A model generated the notes under the pieces. It was not told where the DNA came from and ran no database searches. It was given only the letters and a program-made list of their open reading frames with translations. A stretch of 64,000 bases of DNA from Jannaschia seohaensis. GTDB taxonomy: Bacteria > Pseudomonadota > Alphaproteobacteria > Rhodobacterales > Rhodobacteraceae. The stretch is taken from NCBI RefSeq assembly GCF_900116765.1, contig NZ_UETC01000001.1, positions 124,001 through 188,000 on the forward strand, given 5' to 3'. Position numbers and translations under genes: made by a program. Shown here one piece after another: positions 35,572-44,657 of the stretch. Every line of letters begins with the position of its first letter. Position 1 is the stretch's first letter.

Positions 35572-36452
35572 CTGGGCATCAGCGGCGTCATCCGCCCGGC
35601 GAGGTTCATCTCACCGGCGGCCTCACCCGCCGCCGCCCCCGTGCCATGGAACAGGTCCAACCGGCCCGGCCCCTTGATCGCCGACCCGGTATCCTGCGCG
35701 ATGCAGAGCCGGCTGACCCCCGGCGCATGGATCCAGACCGGCGTGCCCAGCGGCGTATGGGCGGGATCGCAAGCGACGCTGCGCCCCGCGGTCACCGGAC
35801 AACCCATGGTCCCGATGGGTCCGTCCTCGGGCGGGCCATCCTGGACGCGGAAGAACACGTAAGACGGATTTTCGTCCATCAGCGCCCGGCCCCGCGTCGG
35901 ATCGGCCCGCAGCCAGTCCTTCAGTTGCTCGGCCGTCAGGTCCATCCCGAACACCTGCCGCTCGATCAGGATCTGGCCGATGGAGCGGTAGGCGTGGCCA
36001 TTGCCGCCCCCATAGCCCAGACGCAGGGTCGAACCGTCGGCCAGGCGCAGACGGCCGGATCCCTGCACCTGGAGGAAGAAGCGGTCGACCTCGTCCCGCA
36101 GCCAGGCCAGCACATAACCGTTGAGCCGCGTGTCGATCTCGGACCGGCGCAGGGAACACCCGCCATCGGGCAAAGCATGGACCGGGACCGGAAATTCCAG
36201 GGTTCGGGTCAGCGATGCGTCGAGCTCGGGCTCATAATAGCCGGTGATCCGCGCGGCGATGTTGCGGGCCGGCGTGAACCGGGTCTCGAAGAAGGCGCGG
36301 GCCGAGGACGCTGTCCGCGCCGCTTCAGCCAGGGGATGATCCTCCATCCGCCGAAAGGCCGCGAGCGCGGCTTCCAGGTCGTCGCCGTCCCAGCCGTCCG
36401 GCGGAACGAAGGGCGCGCGGGCCGAGAGCGTGGGATCGGGCCGGGCCGTCAC
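35568..36452 (-). CDS. mltA: MltA-domain lytic transglycosylase, without a visible signal peptide
   Basis: A 294-residue protein with MltA/3D domains: ITGYYEPELDAS, VQGSGRLRLADGS, YRSIGQILIERQV and the catalytic Asp in AQDTGSAIKGPGRLDLFHG. The enzyme class cleaves murein to anhydro-muropeptides. Normally MltA is a lipoprotein, but here the N-terminus (TARPDPTLSARAPF) has no signal. GTG 36452 follows the timA stop by three bases in the same frame, so no longer start is possible. Export or anchoring by stop readthrough is an open question. Confidence 0.9.
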   Translation of the reverse strand: MTARPDPTLSARAPFVPPDGWDGDDLEAALAAFRRMEDHPLAEAARTASSARAFFETRFTPARNIAARITGYYEPELDASLTRTLEFPVPVHALPDGGCSLRRSEIDTRLNGYVLAWLRDEVDRFFLQVQGSGRLRLADGSTLRLGYGGGNGHAYRSIGQILIERQVFGMDLTAEQLKDWLRADPTRGRALMDENPSYVFFRVQDGPPEDGPIGTMGCPVTAGRSVACDPAHTPLGTPVWIHAPGVSRLCIAQDTGSAIKGPGRLDLFHGTGAAAGEAAGEMNLAGRMTPLMPR

Positions 36453-36455
36453 GCG

Positions 36456-37115
36456 TTAGCCGCCCGTCGCCACCAGCTTCCAGTTGGGATCGGTCGAGCC
36501 CATCTCCCGGGCGAAGGTCCAGACATCGCGCTGCTTCTTGATCTCGTTCGGATTGCCCTCGACAATCGTGCCCTCGCTGTCGCGCACGACCGATGTCAAT
36601 TCACCGACGAAACGCAACGTGATCTGGGCCTCGTTCGTATCGCGCTCGAACTCCGCCTCCAGGAGGGTGGTCTCGCGCACGCCGATGAAATTGGCGTCGA
36701 TCTTGAGGCCCTTGTCCTCGCGGTCGGCGATCACGCTGAGAAAGGCCTCGTAAACATCCTCCGACAGAAAGTCCTGCACCTCGGATAGATCGCCGTTCTC
36801 GAAAGCCATCAGGATCATCTCGTAGGCGCCGCGCGCGCCGGACACGAATTCCGAGACGATGAAACCAGGCTCGGCCAGCTTCATGGCGGACAGTGCCTTG
36901 GCGCTTTCGGTGCCGTCATCGACATGATCGGTGATGTCGCGATCTGGACCGCCTTCGATCACCTCGAAATCGCGGCGCACGGGCGGCTCGGATCGGCCCT
37001 GAACGGCGGTCGGCTTTTCGAAGCCGGTCCGTTTGCCCAAAACGTTCTTGAGACGGATGACGAGGAACAGGGCGATGCCGGCAAGGACAAGAAGTTGTAT
37101 CACGGCGTCGTTCAT
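36456..37115 (-). CDS. timA: Tim44-domain protein TimA
   Basis: A 219-residue protein with an N-terminal membrane anchor (DAVIQLLVLAGIALFLVIRL), a charged linker, and a C-terminal Tim44-like domain (FENGDLSEVQDFLSEDVYEAF, then ITLRFVGELTS). In Caulobacter-type bacteria the homologue TimA is a membrane protein related to mitochondrial Tim44. ATG 37115 begins the anchor. It is divergent from fxsA, as in many alphaproteobacteria, and immediately upstream of mltA. Confidence 0.85.
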   Translation of the reverse strand: MNDAVIQLLVLAGIALFLVIRLKNVLGKRTGFEKPTAVQGRSEPPVRRDFEVIEGGPDRDITDHVDDGTESAKALSAMKLAEPGFIVSEFVSGARGAYEMILMAFENGDLSEVQDFLSEDVYEAFLSVIADREDKGLKIDANFIGVRETTLLEAEFERDTNEAQITLRFVGELTSVVRDSEGTIVEGNPNEIKKQRDVWTFAREMGSTDPNWKLVATGG

Positions 37116-37211
37116 CCCTATCTCGGCTCCGTCCAATGCGGGGTTGGTATCGCACCCGATGGACATATGTAAGGCCCGCGAAGGGTCAAGGACCGATCGG
37201 AGGGGACGACC

Positions 37212-37718
37212 ATGTGGCTGCTGCTGATCTTTATCGGTGTTCCCCTGTTGGAGATCGCCCTTTTCATCCAGGTGGGCGGGCTTTTGGGTTTGTGGCCGAC
37301 GCTGCTGATCGTCGTCCTCACCGCAATCGCCGGGACATATCTGGTGCGCCGGCAGGGGTTGGCGCAGCTAGCCGAGGTCCAGCAGTCCTTCGAGCGGCTT
37401 AACGATCCGACGCGGCCGCTGGCCCATGGCGCGATGATCCTGGCCTCGGGGCTGTTGCTGCTGACCCCGGGCTTTTTCACGGATGCCGTGGGCTTTGCGC
37501 TGCTGATCCCGGGCGTGCGCGACGCGGTGATGCGCTATGTCCGGTCGCGTGTGGAGGTGCAGTCCTTCACGATGGGCCAGCCGGGGCCGCATCCAGGTCG
37601 GGGCCCCGGGCCTCACCACCCGCCCCAGGACGACGTGATCGAGGGCGAGTATGTCGAAATGCCGCGCCGCGACGGCCCGTCGGGTTGGACCGACCCGGAT
37701 GCGGCACGCCGCGACTGA
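37212..37718 (+). CDS. fxsA: FxsA-family membrane protein
   Basis: A 168-residue inner-membrane protein with three hydrophobic segments. It contains the family motif GTYLVRRQGL after the second helix and LLTPGFFTDAVGFALLIPGVR. The C-terminal tail is Pro/Gly/His-rich. FxsA was named for suppression of F-plasmid exclusion of phage T7, and its normal role is unclear. GGAGGGG precedes the ATG, and secB follows in the same direction. Confidence 0.93.
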   Translation: MWLLLIFIGVPLLEIALFIQVGGLLGLWPTLLIVVLTAIAGTYLVRRQGLAQLAEVQQSFERLNDPTRPLAHGAMILASGLLLLTPGFFTDAVGFALLIPGVRDAVMRYVRSRVEVQSFTMGQPGPHPGRGPGPHHPPQDDVIEGEYVEMPRRDGPSGWTDPDAARRD

Positions 37719-37788
37719 GCGCCAGTTGTAGCCTCGCCGGGCCTCTGCTAGGCCGGGCCGGACCATTTTCCAGACCAAGGACGCCAAG

Positions 37789-38343
37789 ATGGCCGATCAA
37801 GACGACGCTCCGAAGCCCGACGCCGCGCCCGCGGCCGACGCCCCGCAGGCCGCGACCCCCAACGGCGCCGCCCAGCCGCAGAAGGCGCCCAACATGCAGG
37901 TGCTGGGCCAGTTCATCCGCGACATGTCCTTCGAGAATGTCGCCGCCCAGAAGGGCCAGACGATGGACGGCTCGCCCGATATCAACGTCCAGGTCGGGCT
38001 CGACGCCCGCAAGCGCCCCCAGGAAGGCCAGTTCGAGGTCGCGACCAAGCTCAATATCACCGCCAAGAAAAAGGGCGGGGACGAGGCGATCTTCGTGATG
38101 GAGCTGGACTATGCCGGCGTCTTCGCGATCCAGAACGTGCCCGAGAACCAGCTGCATCCCTACCTGCTGATCGAGTGCCCGCGGATGCTGTTCCCGTTCC
38201 TGCGCCGCATCGTCTCGGACGTGACGCGCGACGGGGGCTTCCCGCCGCTCAACCTCGAGAACATCGATTTCGTGTCGCTCTATCGCAACGAGATCACGCG
38301 CCGGGCCCAGGCGCAGGGCGCGCAGCCGACCCAGCAGGCCTGA
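37789..38343 (+). CDS. secB: Protein-export chaperone SecB
   Basis: A 184-residue cytosolic tetrameric chaperone that holds preproteins for SecA. An acidic/Ala-Pro N-terminal extension of about 30 residues precedes the core starting at VLGQFIRDMSFEN. Family segments FVMELDYAGVF and LIECPRMLFPFLRRIVSDVTRDGGFPP are present. The Gln-rich C-terminus is typical of alphaproteobacteria. It converges on dnaQ. Confidence 0.96.
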   Translation: MADQDDAPKPDAAPAADAPQAATPNGAAQPQKAPNMQVLGQFIRDMSFENVAAQKGQTMDGSPDINVQVGLDARKRPQEGQFEVATKLNITAKKKGGDEAIFVMELDYAGVFAIQNVPENQLHPYLLIECPRMLFPFLRRIVSDVTRDGGFPPLNLENIDFVSLYRNEITRRAQAQGAQPTQQA

Positions 38344-38365
38344 CCGGCCCCCGGTCGGAACCGCG

Positions 38366-38412
38366 GGGAGGGAGGCGCTGCCCTCCCCCCTCTTCTGGCT
38401 AAAAATACTCAG
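38366..38412 (+). repeat. Dispersed AAATACTC-plus-hairpin element, copy D (rearranged)
   Basis: A hairpin GGGAGGG...CCCTCCC followed by TCTTCTGGCT and AAAAATACTC. The box is as in the other copies, but the hairpin precedes it. It is located between the convergent secB and dnaQ and probably ends secB transcription. Confidence 0.55.
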
Positions 38413-38449
38413 ATCCCGCCGCCTGCACTCCGCGCGGCGTCGGGCGGGA

Positions 38450-39136
38450 TCACAACGCTTTCCACAGCGCGCCCTCCCCCAGAGAGTCGACGAAGGCCGC
38501 ATGGGCCGCCCGCTCCTCGTCCGAGAGACGCGAGGGCAAGGGGCTGAGCCGCGCATAGGCCTTCCACGCGCCCTCATCGTCGGAAGCGCGGCGCCGCGCG
38601 GGGCCGGCCAGGGTCAGGCTGGTCTGACGTCCCCCGATCAGCTCCAGATAAACCTCCGCGAGAATCTCGCTGTCGAGCAGCGCGCCATGTTTTTCCCGCG
38701 ACGAATTGTCCACGCCGAACCGGCGGCAGAGCGCATCCAGCGAGGCCGGGGAGCCCGGGAATTTCGCGCGCGCGATGGCGAGCGTATCGACCGCCCGCTC
38801 CATCGGCAGGAGGGGTAGGCCCATCCAGCCCAGTTCCGCGTTGAGAAACTTCATGTCGAAGGCCGCATTGTGGATCACCAGCTTGTCGCCGCCGATAAAG
38901 TCCAGGAACTGCTGGCCGATCTGTCCGAAGACCGGAAAATCCTTGAGGAAATCGTCGCCCAACCCGTGCACCTCGAAGGCGCCCTGGGGCATGCTCCGCT
39001 CGGGGTTGATATATTGGTGATAGGTGCGGCCCGTGGCCACGTGGTTGATCAGCTCGACGGCGCCGATCTCGACGATCCGGTCGCCGGACTCGGGCTCGAA
39101 CCCGGTGGTCTCGGTGTCGAGGACGATCTCTCTCAT
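38450..39136 (-). CDS. dnaQ: DNA polymerase III epsilon subunit (proofreading exonuclease)
   Basis: A 228-residue DEDDh exonuclease: ExoI DTETTGFEP, ExoII HNAAFDMKFLNAELG, ExoIII with HGALLDSEILAEVYLEL. The C-terminal tail has the segments that bind the polymerase alpha subunit. It overlaps coaE by ATGA. Together with coaE, aroE and maf it forms the conserved cluster left of the alphaproteobacterial origin. Confidence 0.96.
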   Translation of the reverse strand: MREIVLDTETTGFEPESGDRIVEIGAVELINHVATGRTYHQYINPERSMPQGAFEVHGLGDDFLKDFPVFGQIGQQFLDFIGGDKLVIHNAAFDMKFLNAELGWMGLPLLPMERAVDTLAIARAKFPGSPASLDALCRRFGVDNSSREKHGALLDSEILAEVYLELIGGRQTSLTLAGPARRRASDDEGAWKAYARLSPLPSRLSDEERAAHAAFVDSLGEGALWKAL

Positions 39137-39699
39137 CTCAGCTCCTCCAGGATGGCGTCGACTTGGGCGGCGGCGGCCTCAAGCGTCGTCGTCTCGATGA
39201 CATAGTCGGCGCGGGCGCGCTTTTCCGCGTCGGGCATCTGCTTGGCCAGGATCGCCTCGAACGCCGCCTCGGTCATGGTCCCGCGCTCCAGCACGCGGGC
39301 GCGCTGCACCTCGGGGGGCGCAGTGACGGTGATGGAGCGGTCCACCGCAAGACCCGTTTCGAACAGGAGCGGCACGTCGAGCAGGACGATCGGCGCGTCG
39401 GTCTCGGCCAGGAAGGCCGCACGGTCCGCGGCGACGAGGGGATGGACGATAGCCTCGACGCGCTTCAGCGCCGTGGGGTCGGCGGTGATGACCTCACGCA
39501 GGGCGGAGCGGTCCACGGTGCCGTCTCGCACGACCTCGGGGAAGGCGGCGCGAAGCGGCGCGACGGCGGCCCCGCCCGGGCCGTAGAGGCGATGCACCGC
39601 CGCATCCGCATCCCAGACCGGGACGCCACGCTCCGCGAACATCCGCGCCGTCGTGGTCTTGCCCATGCCGATGGAGCCGGTGAGGCCGAGGACGATCAT
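39133..39699 (-). CDS. coaE: Dephospho-CoA kinase
   Basis: A 188-residue kinase that completes CoA synthesis by phosphorylating the 3'-hydroxyl of dephospho-CoA. P-loop GLTGSIGMGKTT at the N-terminus, then VPVWDADAAVHRLYGPGG and VLLDVPLLFETG, are typical. Both ends overlap neighbours by ATGA (aroE upstream, dnaQ downstream), indicating a tightly coupled operon. Confidence 0.96.
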   Translation of the reverse strand: MIVLGLTGSIGMGKTTTARMFAERGVPVWDADAAVHRLYGPGGAAVAPLRAAFPEVVRDGTVDRSALREVITADPTALKRVEAIVHPLVAADRAAFLAETDAPIVLLDVPLLFETGLAVDRSITVTAPPEVQRARVLERGTMTEAAFEAILAKQMPDAEKRARADYVIETTTLEAAAAQVDAILEELR

Positions 39700-40511
39700 G
39701 CCAGCACCGCCGCACGCAACGCCTCGTCCACCCGCGGCTCGGCTCCGAACCAGGCGTGGAAACCGGGAACCGCTTGATGCAACAGCATCCCCAGACCGTC
39801 CACGACTGGATGTCCCCGGGCGCGGGCGGCGGCGAGAAGCGGCGTCTCCAGCGGGGTGTAGACGATATCGGTGACGGTCGCCGACGGGTCGAGGCCGGCG
39901 AGGTCGAGATCGAGCGGCGGCTTCCCGGTCATCCCCAAGCTGGTCGTGTTCACGAGCAGGCCATGGCCCGGAAGTGCCTGGGCAGCGTCGATCCAGGGAA
40001 CGGTCGTCACCCGGTCTCCAAACAGCGCGGCCAGAGCCTCGGCCCGGTCGGCACTGCGGTTGGTGAGCGTGACATGGGCCGCGCCTTCGTCCAGCAGCGC
40101 GGCGATCACCCCCCGCGCGGCCCCACCCGCCCCAAGGACGAAGGCCGGGGCGCGCACGTCTCGATGTCCCGCCCCCTGCGCAAGGTTGGCGGTAAAACCA
40201 TAGCCGTCGGTATTGTCCGCCAGGATACGCCCTTCCTGGAAGGTCAGCGTATTCGCGGCACCGACCGCCCTGGCGCGGGCCGTGGTCTCGTCCGCCAGAG
40301 CGAAGACGGCCTCTTTATGCGGAATCGTGACGTTGATCCCCCGGAATCCGAGCCGCGGCAGCAGGGCCAACGTCGCCTCCAGATCATCGGCCCGGACATG
40401 GAGCGGCACGTAATGGCCATCGATGCCATATCGGCGCAGCCAATGGCCGTGAAGACGCGGAGAACGGCTATGGGCAATCGGGTCGCCGATCACGCCAGCA
40501 AGCAGGGTCAT
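39696..40511 (-). CDS. aroE: Shikimate dehydrogenase AroE
   Basis: A 271-residue NADPH-dependent enzyme of aromatic amino-acid synthesis. The substrate-binding SRSPRLHGHWL, catalytic Lys in NVTIPHKEAVF, Asp-containing ADNTDGYGF and the nucleotide-binding VLGAGGAARGVIAAL are present. The start overlaps the maf stop. Confidence 0.96.
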   Translation of the reverse strand: MTLLAGVIGDPIAHSRSPRLHGHWLRRYGIDGHYVPLHVRADDLEATLALLPRLGFRGINVTIPHKEAVFALADETTARARAVGAANTLTFQEGRILADNTDGYGFTANLAQGAGHRDVRAPAFVLGAGGAARGVIAALLDEGAAHVTLTNRSADRAEALAALFGDRVTTVPWIDAAQALPGHGLLVNTTSLGMTGKPPLDLDLAGLDPSATVTDIVYTPLETPLLAAARARGHPVVDGLGMLLHQAVPGFHAWFGAEPRVDEALRAAVLA

Positions 40512-41089
40512 GCGGCAATCTCCCCTCGGGTCACCAGATAGTCGATCAGCGGCAGCAGCGGCAGACCCAGCACGCTGAAGAAATCGCCGCGCACCTGGTG
40601 GAAAAGCCGGGCGCCCTCCCCCTCCAGCGTATAGGCGCCGGCGGAATGGCGGATCGTGTCCCAGTTCCGGGCCACGTAATCGTCGAGATAAGCGGGCGAG
40701 GCGGGGCGCATGACCATGGTGACGTCGCCGACATGACGCCAGACTGGGCGGCCATCCTCCGCCAGGACGGCGGCGGAATGCAGCTTATGCGATCCCCCGC
40801 GCAGCCGCATGAGTTGGGCCACGGCCGCCTCGGGGCTGGCGGGTTTGCCCAGCAGCTCTCCCTGATGGTCCAAGGTCTGGTCGCAGCCGAGCACGAGCCC
40901 CGGACGCCGCACGCGAAGCGCCTTGAGTTCCGCCAGGGCGTCCGCCACCGCGCGCGGCCCATGTCCCTCGGCCAGGAGCGCCTCGCGCACGCTCGCCTCG
41001 TCGACCCGCGCGGGGACGGCTTCGAAGGGGATCGCGGCGTCGGACAGCATCTTCTGCCGGGTGCGGGAGGAGGAAGCGAGGGTCAGCAT
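40508..41089 (-). CDS. Maf-family nucleotide pyrophosphatase
   Basis: A 193-residue Maf protein, hydrolysing non-canonical or certain canonical nucleoside triphosphates. The N-terminus MLTLASSSRTRQKML has the Ser/Arg phosphate-binding motif. VLGCDQTLDHQGELLGKP is the Asp/Gln-containing active-site region, and GAYTLEGEGARLF the third. I chose ATG 41089 over the longer frame because this gives the standard start. It is the gene bordering the predicted origin. Confidence 0.92.
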   Translation of the reverse strand: MLTLASSSRTRQKMLSDAAIPFEAVPARVDEASVREALLAEGHGPRAVADALAELKALRVRRPGLVLGCDQTLDHQGELLGKPASPEAAVAQLMRLRGGSHKLHSAAVLAEDGRPVWRHVGDVTMVMRPASPAYLDDYVARNWDTIRHSAGAYTLEGEGARLFHQVRGDFFSVLGLPLLPLIDYLVTRGEIAA

Positions 41090-41468
41090 GTGGATCGTTT
41101 CGTGAGCAACCGGTCGGGAAACCCTGTCGAGAGGGCGGGGAGAAATGGCCCCTCGCGGGCGTTGGGGGAGAACTGGCCCGTTCCTAGAGGGTTCTGGCAA
41201 AGTTATCCATGGGGAGGAATGGCGTTCCGCGGGACGCTCCGAGCGGTCGAGCCGATGGCTTATTCCCTGAGTCGCTCACAGATCCGTCCCCGGGTCAAAG
41301 CCCGTCAAATCGGACTGAATCGCGGGATATCCACCGACATGCCTGGGCGATATCTCCCGTGTGGACAGATTTGAGGACAGGATTCCATCCCCGTTCTTCA
41401 ACCGTCCATCTACAACTATCTTCCTTTCTTCTATTTTTCTAAGAGGGAGGCCGAGAAGTGGAGGTGAG
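41089..41468. other. Predicted chromosomal replication origin (oriC)
   Basis: A 379-base gene-free gap between maf and hemJ, the position of the origin in Caulobacter and relatives (hemE/hemJ on one side, maf-aroE-coaE-dnaQ on the other). Four 7-of-9 matches to the DnaA box TTATCCACA occur: 41089-41097 and 41360-41368 (minus orientation), 41203-41211 and 41327-41335 (plus). A pyrimidine-rich, AT-richer stretch at about 41396-41445 may be the unwinding region. Flanking genes mostly point outward. No perfect box is present. A rival origin elsewhere cannot be excluded. Confidence 0.65.
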
Positions 41469-41900
41469 ATGGACCTATATCTTTGGGCCAAGGCGCTGCA
41501 TGTCATCTCGGTGATCGCGTGGATGGCTGGCCTGTTCTACCTGCCCCGGCTCTATGTCTATCATGTCGAACAACAGGACGCCGTCCCCGAGATGGTCCCC
41601 GTGCTGGAAGTGATGGAGCGGCGATTGCTGCGGGCGATCATGACCCCGGCGATGATCTCGTCCTGGCTCTTCGGGTTGATCATGGTGGGGATGGGCGGCG
41701 TCGATTGGGGCGCGGTCTGGCCCTGGCTGAAGGCCGCCAGCGTCCTCGCCATGACCTGGTTCCACTTCTGGTGCGCGGGGCAACGAACCGCGTTGGCCGC
41801 CGGTCACGCGCAGGTCAGCGGCCGAGGATACCGGATGATGAACGAGGTGCCGACGGTGCTGATGATCGTCATCGTCGTCTCGGTCATCGTCAAGCCGTGA
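41469..41900 (+). CDS. hemJ: Protoporphyrinogen IX oxidase HemJ
   Basis: A 143-residue membrane protein. MDLYLWAKALHVISVIAWMAGLFYLPRLYVYH carries the conserved histidine and Arg/Tyr residues of HemJ, the oxidase used where HemG/HemY is absent. Four hydrophobic segments are visible, and AMTWFHFWCAGQR holds further conserved residues. GGAGGTGAG just before ATG 41469 supports the start. It makes protoporphyrin IX for haem and bacteriochlorophyll, so it connects this region with the pigment cluster. Confidence 0.93.
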   Translation: MDLYLWAKALHVISVIAWMAGLFYLPRLYVYHVEQQDAVPEMVPVLEVMERRLLRAIMTPAMISSWLFGLIMVGMGGVDWGAVWPWLKAASVLAMTWFHFWCAGQRTALAAGHAQVSGRGYRMMNEVPTVLMIVIVVSVIVKP

Positions 41901-42045
41901 GCGGCGGGCGCTGGTTGACAGCGTGATCCTGGGCGCTTAGCTGACGAGTGCACGGAGAGCCGTCCTGGCTCGGACCCGTTTTCCCGATTTTCAAAATGGC
42001 GCCGCCCCGATGGGCCCGCGCGCCTCCCCGACGGAGCTTCGCCCC
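41901..42045 (+). promoter_or_regulatory. rho leader region
   Basis: 145 bases before the preferred rho start contain a perfect TTGACA (41915-41920) without a convincing -10, a GAGCC/GGCTC hairpin (41957-41971), and T-rich stretches just after it. This could be the hemJ terminator or an attenuator in the rho leader. Confidence 0.45.
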
Positions 42046-43359
42046 ATGCGCGACGATATCCCTGGTGCCACGGATGGCGCCATCGAGCAGCCGACCGGCA
42101 CCCTGAACCTGCGCGACCTGAAGGCGACCTCGCCCAAGGCGCTGGTCGATATGGCCGAGGAACTCGAAATCGAGAACGCCTCGACCATGCGCAAGGGGGA
42201 GATGATGTTCTCCATCCTGCGGGAGCGGGCGGATGAGGGCTGGGAGATTTATGGCGAGGGCGTCCTGGAAGTGCTGCAGGACGGGTTCGGCTTCCTGCGC
42301 TCGCCCGAGGCGAATTATCTGTCGGGGCCGGACGACATCTATGTCTCGCCGGACATGATCCGCCAGCATAGCCTGCGGACCGGCGATACGGTCGAAGGCG
42401 TGATCCAGGCGCCCGACGACAACGAGCGCTATTTCACGATCACAAAGGTCACGCAGATCAACTTCGAGGCGCCGGAGAAGGCGCGGCATAAGGTGTCCTT
42501 CGACAACCTGACGCCGCTTTATCCGGATGAGCGGCTTAAGCTTGAGATCGAGGATCCGACGATCAAGGACCGGTCTGCTCGCATCATCGACCTTGTCGCG
42601 CCGATCGGGAAGGGTCAGCGCTCCCTGATCGTGGCGCCGCCGCGTACGGGTAAGACCGTGATCCTGCAGAACATCGCGAAGTCGATCGAGACGAACCACC
42701 CGGAATGCTACTTGATGGTGCTGCTGATCGACGAGCGGCCCGAAGAGGTGACGGACATGCAGCGCTCGGTGAAGGGCGAGGTGATCTCCTCGACCTTCGA
42801 CGAGCCGGCCACGCGGCACGTGGCCGTGAGCGAGATGGTGATCGAGAAGGCGAAGCGTCTGGTCGAGCACAAACGAGATGTTGTGATCCTTCTAGACTCA
42901 ATCACAAGACTTGGTAGGGCCTATAACACCGTCGTGCCGTCCTCGGGCAAGGTGCTGACCGGTGGTGTCGATGCGAACGCCCTCCAGCGGCCGAAGCGCT
43001 TCTTTGGCGCGGCGCGTAATATCGAAGAGGGTGGCTCGCTGACCATCATCGCCACGGCACTGATCGATACCGGCTCGCGGATGGATGAGGTGATCTTCGA
43101 AGAGTTCAAGGGCACCGGCAACTCCGAGATCGTTCTGGACCGGAAGGTCGCGGACAAGAGGGTGTTCCCGGCCATGGACATCCTCAAGTCCGGAACCCGG
43201 AAGGAAGATCTGCTGGTCGACCCGAAGGATTTGCAGAAGACCTTCGTGCTGCGCCGGATCCTGAACCCGATGGGCACCACCGATGCGATCGAGTTCCTGA
43301 TCTCGAAGTTGAAGCAGACGAAGACGAATGCGGACTTCTTCGACTCGATGAATTCCTGA
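42046..43359 (+). CDS. rho: Transcription termination factor Rho
   Basis: A hexameric RNA helicase of 437 residues that ends transcription. An N-terminal [21 protein letters not shown] and RNA-binding cold-shock-like part ([23 protein letters not shown]) precede Walker A APPRTGKT, the [16 protein letters not shown] region, Walker [17 protein letters not shown] and the R-loop. ATG 42046 is preferred; ATG 42010 would add 12 residues and has no better ribosome-binding site. Placement next to hemJ and mnmE is standard in alphaproteobacteria. Confidence 0.96.
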   Translation: MRDDIPGATDGAIEQPTGTLNLRDLKATSPKALVDMAEELEIENASTMRKGEMMFSILRERADEGWEIYGEGVLEVLQDGFGFLRSPEANYLSGPDDIYVSPDMIRQHSLRTGDTVEGVIQAPDDNERYFTITKVTQINFEAPEKARHKVSFDNLTPLYPDERLKLEIEDPTIKDRSARIIDLVAPIGKGQRSLIVAPPRTGKTVILQNIAKSIETNHPECYLMVLLIDERPEEVTDMQRSVKGEVISSTFDEPATRHVAVSEMVIEKAKRLVEHKRDVVILLDSITRLGRAYNTVVPSSGKVLTGGVDANALQRPKRFFGAARNIEEGGSLTIIATALIDTGSRMDEVIFEEFKGTGNSEIVLDRKVADKRVFPAMDILKSGTRKEDLLVDPKDLQKTFVLRRILNPMGTTDAIEFLISKLKQTKTNADFFDSMNS

Positions 43360-43371
43360 CGGCGCGATGCC

Positions 43372-44655
43372 ATGGCAGACACGATCTATGCCCTGGCGAC
43401 GGCGCCCGGGAAGGCTGGCGTGTCGATCGTCCGCATCTCCGGACCCGGTGCTTTCCACACATTAGAAGCACTGGGGGCCCGTCGCGGCGCGGCCCGGGTC
43501 GCGCGATTGCAGAACATTCTGGATGGCGACGGGACCGTTCTCGACCAGGCCCTGACGTTGACATTCGAGGCCGGCGCCAGCTTTACCGGCGAAGACGTCG
43601 TTGAGTTGCATCTGCATGGGAGCATCGCGGTTCAGCGCGCGACCTTGAGGCGGATCTCCGAGATTGGCCTCGCTCGGCCCGCTGAAGCTGGGGAGTTCAC
43701 CCGGCGCGCCTTGATCAACGGCCGGATGGATCTGACCGAGGTCCAGGGTCTCGCCGATGTGATCGAAGCGGAGACCGAGGAGCAACGTCGAGCGGCGATG
43801 CGCGTCCTGAACGGCCAGATGTCCGATCTGGTTCTGAGCTGGCGGACGCGGATCGTTCGGGCGTCCGCCTTGCTTGAGGCCACGATCGACTTCGCGGATG
43901 AAGAGGTCCCCGTGGACGTTCTCCCCGAAGTGATGGACCTGCTGGGCGGCGTCCTCGGGGAAATGCAGGCTGAGGTGGACGGCGTCAGCGCGGCTCAGTC
44001 TTTGCGCGACGGGTTTACGGTCGCCATCGTCGGCGCGCCGAATGCGGGGAAGTCGTCCCTGCTGAACGCCATCGCGCGCAGTGAGGTTGCTCTGGTCTCG
44101 GAGATCGCGGGAACGACGCGGGACGTGATTGAGCGGGCCATTGATCTTCGGGGATACAAGGTCCTGCTCTCGGATACGGCCGGGCTCCGGGAAACCGACG
44201 ATCCGATCGAGAAGCTCGGCGTTCAGAGGGCGGAACGTGTGGCGCGGGGGGCAGACCTCAGGATCTTCCTGCACGAGGAAGCAGAGCCGCCGGCTTTTCC
44301 CATCGCCCGTCAGGATGGCGATCTCGTTCGGCGGTCGAAATGTGATCTCCACGGAGAACCTGGGCTGTCCGCGCGGACGGGCGAAGGACTGGAGACGCTT
44401 CTTTCCCAAATCGCGGACCGTTTGGAGGAAATGGCCGGATCAGCCGGTTTCGTGTCGCGGGAGAGGGATCGCGCCGCCCTGATCTCCGCCATCGATATCT
44501 TGTCCTCCGTGACGGCCGGTGGATTTGACCAGGGTGTGGAGTTTGTCGTATCCGACCTGAGATCCGCGATTAGGAATCTTGAGCGCGTCGTCGGTAAGAT
44601 CGACGTCGAAGACGTGCTCGACGAGGTCTTCCGGTCCTTCTGTCTCGGAAAATAG
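43372..44655 (+). CDS. mnmE: tRNA uridine-5-carboxymethylaminomethyl GTPase MnmE
   Basis: A 427-residue GTPase that with MnmG modifies the wobble uridine of certain tRNAs. The N-terminal tetrahydrofolate-binding part begins [24 protein letters not shown]. The G domain has G1 [10 protein letters not shown]2 EIAGTTRD and G3 DTAGLRET. The G4 position reads RSKCDL, with Ser instead of the usual Asn of NKxD, and the segment is short. The C-terminus FCLGK is the catalytic FC(I/L/V)GK motif. It is next to mnmG, as usual. Confidence 0.95.
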   Translation: MADTIYALATAPGKAGVSIVRISGPGAFHTLEALGARRGAARVARLQNILDGDGTVLDQALTLTFEAGASFTGEDVVELHLHGSIAVQRATLRRISEIGLARPAEAGEFTRRALINGRMDLTEVQGLADVIEAETEEQRRAAMRVLNGQMSDLVLSWRTRIVRASALLEATIDFADEEVPVDVLPEVMDLLGGVLGEMQAEVDGVSAAQSLRDGFTVAIVGAPNAGKSSLLNAIARSEVALVSEIAGTTRDVIERAIDLRGYKVLLSDTAGLRETDDPIEKLGVQRAERVARGADLRIFLHEEAEPPAFPIARQDGDLVRRSKCDLHGEPGLSARTGEGLETLLSQIADRLEEMAGSAGFVSRERDRAALISAIDILSSVTAGGFDQGVEFVVSDLRSAIRNLERVVGKIDVEDVLDEVFRSFCLGK

Positions 44656-44657
44656 GA

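Noticed and set aside
36924-37227. Small plus-strand frames near the timA-fxsA gap
   Set aside because: They overlap timA antisense or the fxsA leader and have no ribosome-binding site or recognisable family.
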